Of a DNA stretch of 64,000 nt, positions 58,907-64,000 are shown in pieces; within the stretch, counting starts at the first letter, position 1, and each line of letters opens with the position of its first letter. The notes below the pieces were generated by a model. The model was not told the origin of the DNA. It ran no database searches and saw only the letters and a list, made by a program, of their open reading frames with translations. This DNA comes from Epiperipatus broadwayi (taxonomy: Eukaryota; Onychophora; Udeonychophora; Euonychophora; Peripatidae). The position numbers and the translations under genes are program-made. The DNA lies in the NCBI GenBank assembly GCA_028023455.1, contig JAQFVV010006197.1:17045254-17109253 (forward strand), written 5' to 3'.

Positions 58907-59319
58907 TGTCGTGTATTAAAAAAACCTTTACTTCATTTTATTATTTACAACAGTATATAAGTTTAATCAAATAAGAAAATATTCCAAGTACACGCTACTT
59001 TTAAAGCAGATTACACTACAATATGTATATTAAAAAAAAGTCTTTTTATTTGCTGTGTGACGTGTCTTCACACCTTGATGGATTTATCTGTTCATTGGCT
59101 CAATTCTCTCATTACTCAAATGGTCCGTTCTTCTGTATTTCCACCAATCAATGTGTCCTCACTAATTCTCTATGGTTCAGCTTGTTATCAATTTCTCTAT
59201 CTGTAATTCTTTGTCTTCCATAATCCGTTTTACATATTTTCATTCTGCCATTTTAAACAAATAACTTATGTCCGTAATTTCACTTCTGAAATATTGTTTT
59301 TCTTTTACCAATCATTTCA
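58907..59319 (-). repeat. Gypsy-2 3' LTR
   Basis: On the reverse strand it starts TGAAATGATTGG and ends AATACACGACA, in the TG...CA form. It aligns with 63204-63612 with scattered substitutions and small indels. It is bounded outside by GATAC and inside by a polypurine tract. The forward open frame 59023-59223 inside it is spurious. Confidence 0.95.
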
Positions 59320-59332
59320 CTTCCTCTCCTCA
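59320..59332 (-). promoter_or_regulatory. Gypsy-2 polypurine tract
   Basis: Reverse-strand GAGGAGAGGAAG directly precedes the TGAAATGATT start of the 3' LTR, the expected plus-strand primer. Confidence 0.9.
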
Positions 59333-59355
59333 TTTCAGAAGTAGAAATATTTCCA

Positions 59356-59574
59356 TTACACATAGTCTTTGAATCGTTTGGATATATGTCTATTTCTTGT
59401 GGGCCTGGGTGACTTATTCTCATATTGTTGTTCTTGTTTGTCTCCATTTTTTTCACTATTTGCTTCTGTGATTATTTGTCTCTCTTCTTCCTCTTTCCCT
59501 GTACTATTATTTTTATCCCTCTCAGTGTCAATCTTCTTATCCTTGCTTGTTCTTCCAATCCCATTGTCATTCAT
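59356..59574 (-). pseudogene. Gypsy-2 pol C-terminal tail
   Basis: A highly charged linker (DKKIDTERDKNNSTGKEEEE) ends in RPTRNRHISKRFKDYV and a stop at about 59356, close to the 3' LTR. Many Mag-like Gypsy Pols end in an R-P-x-R-x-R-x-x-P-x-R-F/L-x-D-Y/F motif. It corresponds to the SPRPVLKINHRN remnant in Gypsy-1. The forward frames 59369-59670 are its antisense shadows. Confidence 0.8.
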
Positions 59575-59938
59575 CTCATACTTTTTTTCGCAGGTGGTTT
59601 ATGTGTCTTCTATATACTCTTTCATTTGGACCATTTATTTCATATATCTTGTTTGATATCCATTGTTTAATCATTCCCTGTATCCATGTCTTCCTTAATA
59701 TGTCTCTAAATCAGACGGGTTCTTAGTTGGTAAATTCTTTATCCATTTTGTCATGTTGTATTATGTTACTCTTTTTCGGATATAATGCAGTTAATTTTGT
59801 TCTCTGTTTTCATCTGCATAGTATTTCTGGTGGTGATTTACCCATTGCCATTGATGGTGTTGGGTGTTGAGCCATCATGAACTCTTGTAATGCTTCTTGT
59901 GTATTTTTTGTTCCTGTTTTCTTCAAATTTTGTTTTTG

Positions 59939-60529
59939 TTATACTGCATTTTCAGCTAGACTGTTTGATTGAGGATGGTATGGTGGTGACCACACTTTTT
60001 GTATATCATGTTCTTCACAAAATTGTTGCATTTCTATTCCGGTGAATGCAGCACCATTTTCAGATACTAAAAACTCTGGGTACCCATGAATCGCAAAAAT
60101 GGTTTTTAAGGCATTTGATTGCTTCATTTGTTATCATTTCTTGTACTTTATGTGCTTCAATTCATCTGGAGTGTGCATCTATGAGCATCAACAGCATTTT
60201 CCTATCTGCTTGACTGGCATGGTCCATGTGTGTACTCTCTCCCACGGTTTCTTTGCTGGCTGCCGTGCAGTCAGATTCTTTTGTGGCATTGCAGCATGTG
60301 TTTGTCATGCAGAGATTTTCTTGATATAGTATTTGATGTCTTCATTTACACTTGACCACCATACGTAACTACGAGCCAGAGCTTTAGCTCGCACAATTCC
60401 TGGATGTCCTTTATGTAGTAATTTCAGCACTGCTTCTCTGCCTGCAGTTGGTATTAGCATTCTATTTCCCATTGCAATACATCCTTTGCATATAGATAAC
60501 TGTTGTCTATTTAACCAAATCCCGTTCAC
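59939..60529 (-). pseudogene. Gypsy-2 integrase relic (zinc domain and core)
   Basis: The first piece (60305-60529) has LLHKGHPGIVRAKALARSYV and WW, the H-x-G-H-P-G...R-x-x-x-W-W zinc-binding region of integrase, running on to a cysteine pair. The core follows after frame changes: a D-A-H-like first acidic block near 60175, then LVSENGAAFTG where the second catalytic aspartate is glutamate, and PPYHPQSNSLAENAV (59939-60127), which carries the third catalytic residue, glutamate. The enzyme inserts the DNA copy into the genome; this copy is broken by stops and the Asp-to-Glu change. Confidence 0.9.
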
Positions 60530-60921
60530 TACGTAACTTGTTTTGCTTTCTGGCCATTCATTTCTAATCCAATCTTCAATTTTTTATATTCCTTGTCTTT
60601 TCTCGTCTACCTTTCCATAGTTTTGCTATTTAATCTGCTTGATTTCATCACATCAAGGTAATTCTAATTCTTTCTTTCTTGTTTCATCTTTGTCGGCAAT
60701 CTTGGTAAAGCATAGGCATGAGCTATTTCTTTCCCTCATTTATAAATCAGCATGTAGTCATATGCAGCCAGTATGTTCCACCATCTTAACATGTGTGGGC
60801 TTAGATGTTCTGGAGCCTGCCGGTCATGACCTAATATTGCTATGAGGGGTTTATGATCTGTAATGATTTGAAAAGGTCTACCAAAAATAAATTAATATTT
60901 TCTTAGTGCAAAGATTATCAC
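60530..60921 (-). pseudogene. Gypsy-2 RNase H C-terminal and tether region
   Basis: This is the part of pol between RNase H and integrase. Short recognisable pieces occur on the reverse strand, such as LIALLGHDR-like wording near 60820-60845 and PLI near it, but frames change repeatedly. It adds continuity between the domains rather than a distinct function. The forward open frame at 60639-60845 is a shadow. Confidence 0.4.
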
Positions 60922-61233
60922 TCAAGCCTCTTTATCTATCTGACTATAATTGCATTCTGCCTTCGGTAATGTCCTTGATACATATGCAATCAGTCGTTCA
61001 CTGATTTCCATTGGGTGTGCCAAAACCGCTCCCACACCTATTTCGGATGCGTCCATCATAATTCTTATTTCTAACATGTTATTGAAATGCATCAATAGTG
61101 TATCCGCAGAAAGTAGTTTTTTTGTCCTTTCAAACGCTTCATGTATTTGCATCCATTCCCATTTTTTTCCTTTTCTTAACAACTGACATAACAGATTTGC
61201 TACCATTGCTTTGCTATTTAAAAAAATTTTCAA
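60922..61233 (-). pseudogene. Gypsy-2 RT connection and RNase H relic
   Basis: The open frame of 103 residues reads FERTKKLLSADTLLMHFN, then LEIRIMMDASEIGVGAVLAH and LIAYVSRTLPKAECNYSQID. These are the A-F-x-x-x-K-x-x-L...D-A-S-x-x-G-x-G-A-V-L...Y-x-S-R-x-L-x-x-A-E-x-N-Y-x-Q-x-x-K-E blocks of Gypsy RNase H, with the catalytic D of DAS and the E of KEA present. It is in frame within itself but disconnected from flanking domains. Confidence 0.92.
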
Positions 61234-61239
61234 AAAAAT

Positions 61240-61860
61240 TTATAAGGCCCAAAAGGGCTTGCAATTGTTTTACATTTTTGGGTGTCTGCACATTTTTGAC
61301 CACTCGCACTTTATCTTTCATCGAACTTTTTCCGTTGTTAGAAATCACGTGTCCAAGAAATTCTAATTCTTGCATTTTCTATATGCATTTTTCTTTGTTT
61401 AGTTCGAGACTGGCATCTTCTTAATTTATTACATACTCTAGTCAATTGTTTATGTAGCTCACTTTCTGTTGTGGCCATGACCAAAATATCATCATAATAT
61501 GGCGTCACTCCCTGTACTCAATGCAATAATGTGTTGAGTTTTGCCTGAAAAATTTTAGGTGCTGTTGTCACTCTAAAATGTAGCTATTGCATTGAAACAG
61601 ACCGATAAGGCATGATTAGTGCTAACATTTGAGCTGTTTTATTGCTTACTTTAATTTGATGGTAGGTGGTGTTTAAATCTAACTTTGCAAAAAAAAATTT
61701 CATTGGCTAAACCTGCTAAAAGCTTGCGAACATTCAGGACTGGATACGTGCCTTTGGATAAAAATTTGTTTACCGTTACTCGGTAATCCCCACAAATTCT
61801 AACCTGTCCATTTGGCTTTTTACTATTACAATCAGTGTGGTCCATTGTGCATCTTCTACC
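61240..61860 (-). pseudogene. Gypsy-2 reverse transcriptase relic
   Basis: The 5' block (61651-61845) reads GQVRICGDYRVTVNKFL and GTYPVLNVRKLLAGLAN, the R-x-C-x-D-Y-x-x-x-N-K region. Further on, in other frames, come LDLNTTYHQI and the active site GVTPYYDDILVMAT (61488-61510), with both catalytic aspartates of Y-x-D-D intact, unlike Gypsy-1. A connection segment ends in NFFKKFF-like wording near 61225-61240. At least three frame changes and several stops break it. Confidence 0.9.
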
Positions 61861-62041
61861 CGTGTCAAAACTCCTTGAAAAAGTAAAACAAAAAATTCAA
61901 AAAACTATGCAAACAGAATTTTTTGGGGTTTGCATACATTTGGTCGGGTGTTTTCACTTAAATCTATATCTTACTGGCGCTAATTTGAAAACTCCTACTT
62001 GTTCTGGAAAAAGTTCTGGATATGCTTTAATGTATTCTTTT

Positions 62042-62365
62042 TCAAATGATATGTTTTATAATTGTTACAGTAATTTCTAGCTTTTCAAACCATTCTCTTT
62101 CTATTATCGGGGCTATGTTTTCTTTTACTATATAAATAGGTAGGTGCAATATTTCTTCTTTGTACCTAATTGGGATCTCAGATTTTCCTTTTACTATTAC
62201 TGCATTTCTGCTGACATCTTTGACTCTAATGTTCATTTTCTGTATTATGCATCCCTTATGCCCTCTGGTGATATTGTTCCATTTTTCTTCTGATAAGAGT
62301 GATATTGCCGAGCCACTATTGATCTCCATTTCTATGTCTTTTCTACATATATTCAGTGTTATCAT
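62042..62365 (-). pseudogene. Gypsy-2 aspartic protease relic
   Basis: The frame reads MEINSGSAISLLSEEKWNN near its start and IAPIIEREWFEKLEIT near its end. The catalytic triad D-S-G is N-S-G, so the nucleophilic aspartate is asparagine. The downstream I-I-G-R-D-W-L motif is I-I-E-R-E-W-F. Alignment with Gypsy-1 protease is good across the domain. Inactive by residue change even before considering the broken polyprotein. Confidence 0.85.
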
Positions 62366-62769
62366 GTATTGTTTTTGGGTTTGTGTGCACCTTTTTTTAC
62401 TTCATATTCCGTATTTCGTTTCTCTTGTGTTTTTGGATTTCTGCAGACTGATATAAGATGTCCTTTTCTTCCACAATTATAACAAGTATATGTGCACCAT
62501 TTGCAGTTTTTTGATATGTGCCCTTGTTTTCCACAACAGAAACACTTTATTTGATTTCCTCTACCATTCCATTCTTTCATATTTGTATTCTGTGTTTTCC
62601 CTTCTGTTTTATGTATTTCCCATGACTGTTCATCATTTATCTTGCCTTTGAAACACATTGCTTGTTCAATTATGAGCTCATACGCTATTCCTTTCCTTAT
62701 TGCTATGTCATAGGTCAAATCTGGTTCCATTAACAAATTCTGATGTAGCCGGTCTTCATTTATCGGCAA
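62362..62769 (-). pseudogene. Gypsy-2 nucleocapsid with two zinc knuckles
   Basis: The open frame of 135 residues starts in the capsid C-terminal region (RKGIAYELIIEQAMCFKG) and contains CFCCGKQGHISKNC and CYNCGRKGHLISVC, two intact C-x2-C-x4-H-x4-C knuckles. It then has a lysine-rich end. In the family this part binds and packages the genomic RNA. It overlaps the protease frame by a few bases. It is the best-preserved stretch of Gypsy-2. Confidence 0.92.
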
Positions 62770-62910
62770 TCTTTTACTAATTGTCTCAGACTTATGTCTA
62801 AATCTCTTATGCTTTCACCTCTGTGTTATCTCCTATTTCATAAGGTTAATTGAGCCATAAACTTTGATGGTTGTGGACTGAAATAATTGGATAATTTGCT
62901 TATAATGTTT

Positions 62911-63123
62911 TCACATTGTTTTATCCATTATTGGTCCATTCATTAGTTTATGTATAACTTCTATGACTCTTCTTCCCAACAGGTATACCAGTGCTGCCAC
63001 TTTTTTATTATTCTCCGTAATGCTGTTTAACTTAAAAAAAAGTTTGAGTTGAATGACATTTAGCGGCCATTGTCCTGCATTCCCAATGTTCAATTCTGAG
63101 ATGCTTCCTTGTTTTAATGACAT
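62911..63123 (-). pseudogene. Gypsy-2 gag N-terminal relic
   Basis: A start codon at 63123 gives MSLKQGSISELNIGNAGQWP, then NVIQLKLFFKLNSITENNKK and VAALVYLLGRRVIEV. This is the same pattern as Gypsy-1 Gag (EWPLYIIQLEIFFKLNNIGD, KVAELLCLAGQKAIEIV). It begins about 60 bases after the primer site, a usual leader length for this group. The frame breaks before the conserved capsid C-terminal part and nucleocapsid. Confidence 0.88.
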
Positions 63124-63186
63124 CTTAACTTGTCCTTTGTAACTTTTGAATTAAATCATTAACTCCGTAGATTTGAAATTTCACAG

Positions 63187-63197
63187 CGATTACGCCA
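63187..63197 (-). promoter_or_regulatory. Gypsy-2 primer-binding site, tRNA-Ser-like
   Basis: Reverse-strand TGGCGTAATCG lies six bases inside the 5' LTR end. Animal tRNA-Ser molecules can end CGACTACGCCA, whose complement TGGCGTAGTCG differs at one base. Mag-group Gypsy elements are known to use tRNA-Ser primers. The match weakens beyond eleven bases. Confidence 0.7.
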
Positions 63198-63203
63198 AAA
63201 GTT

Positions 63204-63612
63204 TGTCATGTATTAAAAAAACCTTTACTTCATTTTTTATTTACAACAGTATATAGATTTATTCAAATAAGAAAATATTCCAGAGTACACGCTACTTTTA
63301 AAATGGATTACACTACAATATGTATATTAAAAAAGTTTTTATTTGCCATGTGATGTGTCTTCACTCCTTGATGGATTTACCTGTTCATTGGCTCGATTCT
63401 CTCGTTACTTCAATGGTCCGTTCTTCTGTATTTCCACCAACCAATGTGTCCTCACTATTTCTTTATGGTCCGGCTTGTTATCATTTTCTCTATCCATAAT
63501 TCTTTGTCTTTCATAATCCATTTTACATATTTTCATTCTGACATTTTAAACAAATAACTTATGTCGTAATTTCACTTCTGAAATATTTGTTTTTCTTTTA
63601 CCAATCATTTCA
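63204..63612 (-). repeat. Gypsy-2 5' LTR
   Basis: Starts TGAAATGATTGG and ends AATACATGACA on the reverse strand. Partner of 58907-59319. The flanking GATAC duplication and the primer site fix both of its ends. Confidence 0.95.
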
Positions 63613-63617
63613 GATAC

Positions 63618-63782
63618 CAAAACAGTAAATAAACTAATACCAAATCATCATCTGAGTACCACATTCTACAATTTTGACATGATATTCCTACACTTTTGTA
63701 GAATAAAATAAACATCATTGAAAAATGATTTGTGTAAGCTAAAACAAAATCTGTAATCCTAACATTAAAAAAAAAAAATTAA
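63618..63782. other. Short AT-rich spacer
   Basis: Ordinary AT-rich sequence between the Gypsy-2 target duplication and the terminal hairpin. Nothing recognised. Confidence 0.4.
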
Positions 63783-63903
63783 TATATATAAAAAATATAT
63801 ATTGTTTTGCAATATTGTGAAAGTGTTCTTACATGAGTTACATACTCATGTAAGAACAATTTTTCAATATTGCAAAACAATATTTATATATTTTTTATAT
63901 ACA
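63783..63903. repeat. Hairpin with about 55-bp arms and a 5-base loop
   Basis: The arms centre on ACATGAGT-TACAT-ACTCATGT (63831-63851) and extend outward through GTTCTTACAT, GTTTTGCAATATTG and AT-rich sequence with few mismatches. About 120 bp, no coding sequence. MITE-like. Confidence 0.75.
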
Positions 63904-64000
63904 TTACACACCAATTAATGTATTCATTTAATTAACATTCATAATTTAAGTTATTTTGATTAAATGTTAGAATCATGGGCCAAGGCAGAAATTTTATAAT

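Larger units (their letters stand above)
58902..63617 (-). mobile_element. Gypsy-2: structurally complete but frame-broken Ty3/Gypsy element
   Basis: The element (58907-63612, 4706 bp) lies on the reverse strand with two LTRs of about 410 bp. GATAC flanks it at 58902-58906 and 63613-63617. The internal order is primer site, gag, two zinc knuckles, protease, RT, RNase H, integrase zinc domain and core, pol tail and polypurine tract, the standard Gypsy order. Gag and pol motifs and the tRNA-Ser-like primer suit the Mag/K02A2.6-like group. Frameshifts and stops interrupt every domain, so it cannot produce its proteins. The LTRs are clearly similar but diverged. Confidence 0.95.

Noticed and set aside
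58298-58974. Five overlapping open frames on both strands
   Set aside because: No domain, AT-driven residue composition and mutual overlap. No frame stands out as coding.
59369-59670. Forward open frames of 81-95 residues
   Set aside because: They are antisense shadows of the charged Gypsy-2 pol tail; poly-Ser/Leu translation arises from its purine-rich coding strand.

Overview
The window is strongly AT-rich eukaryotic intergenic DNA. It has no complete host gene, no rRNA and no prokaryote-style gene order. The mix of transposable elements points to an invertebrate animal genome: Ty3/Gypsy retrotransposons with a tRNA-Ser-like primer site, a piggyBac-type TTAA insertion, a BED-finger hAT fragment, a tRNA-Ala-like SINE, a decayed non-LTR reverse transcriptase, many foldback/MITE-like inverted repeats, and long-LTR elements with almost no coding capacity. 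I cannot name the species from sequence alone.

Layout. 1-8 kb: AT-rich DNA with a possible LTR end near 805, a cluster of four short stem-loops (5905-6103), a minisatellite with a higher-order period (6561-7666) and a 109-bp SINE with a 14-bp target duplication (8030-8138). 8.9-11.1 kb: a probable 2.1-kb LTR. 11.1-17.7 kb: a decayed forward Gypsy element (Gypsy-1). A piggyBac-like MITE interrupts its reverse transcriptase, and a composite of direct and inverted repeats sits where the integrase should be. 18.9-24 kb: inverted-repeat elements and a possible LTR. 25.3-32.4 kb: a reverse-strand element with 1.7-kb LTRs, a polypurine tract, a coiled-coil/basic protein and no polymerase. 33.7-37.2 kb: a reverse-strand element with 1.4-kb LTRs and only about 0.7 kb inside. 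37.25-39.95 kb and 41.37-43.06 kb: two probable solo LTRs related to each other at their ends. 45-46 kb: a LINE relic next to a long inverted repeat. 47.8 kb: a near-perfect 75-bp-arm hairpin. 49.05-49.48 kb: an internally deleted hAT element. 50-58.9 kb: AT-rich DNA with small inverted repeats and one possible terminal exon. 58.9-63.6 kb: a reverse-strand Gypsy element (Gypsy-2) with both LTRs, a perfect 5-bp target duplication, primer site and polypurine tract, but a frame-broken gag-pol.

How it fits together. The window is a nest of insertions of different ages. The two Gypsy elements share the order gag, zinc knuckles, protease, RT, RNase H and (Gypsy-2 only) integrase, but both are dead. 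The long-LTR elements are better preserved at their ends and promoters than in any coding sequence, so they look like non-autonomous derivatives or solo LTRs. The clearest candidates for something undescribed are the polymerase-free 25.3-32.4 kb element with its basic coiled-coil product, the group of long LTRs with shared termini, the composite palindrome inside Gypsy-1, and the stem-loop cluster plus minisatellite at 5.9-7.7 kb.
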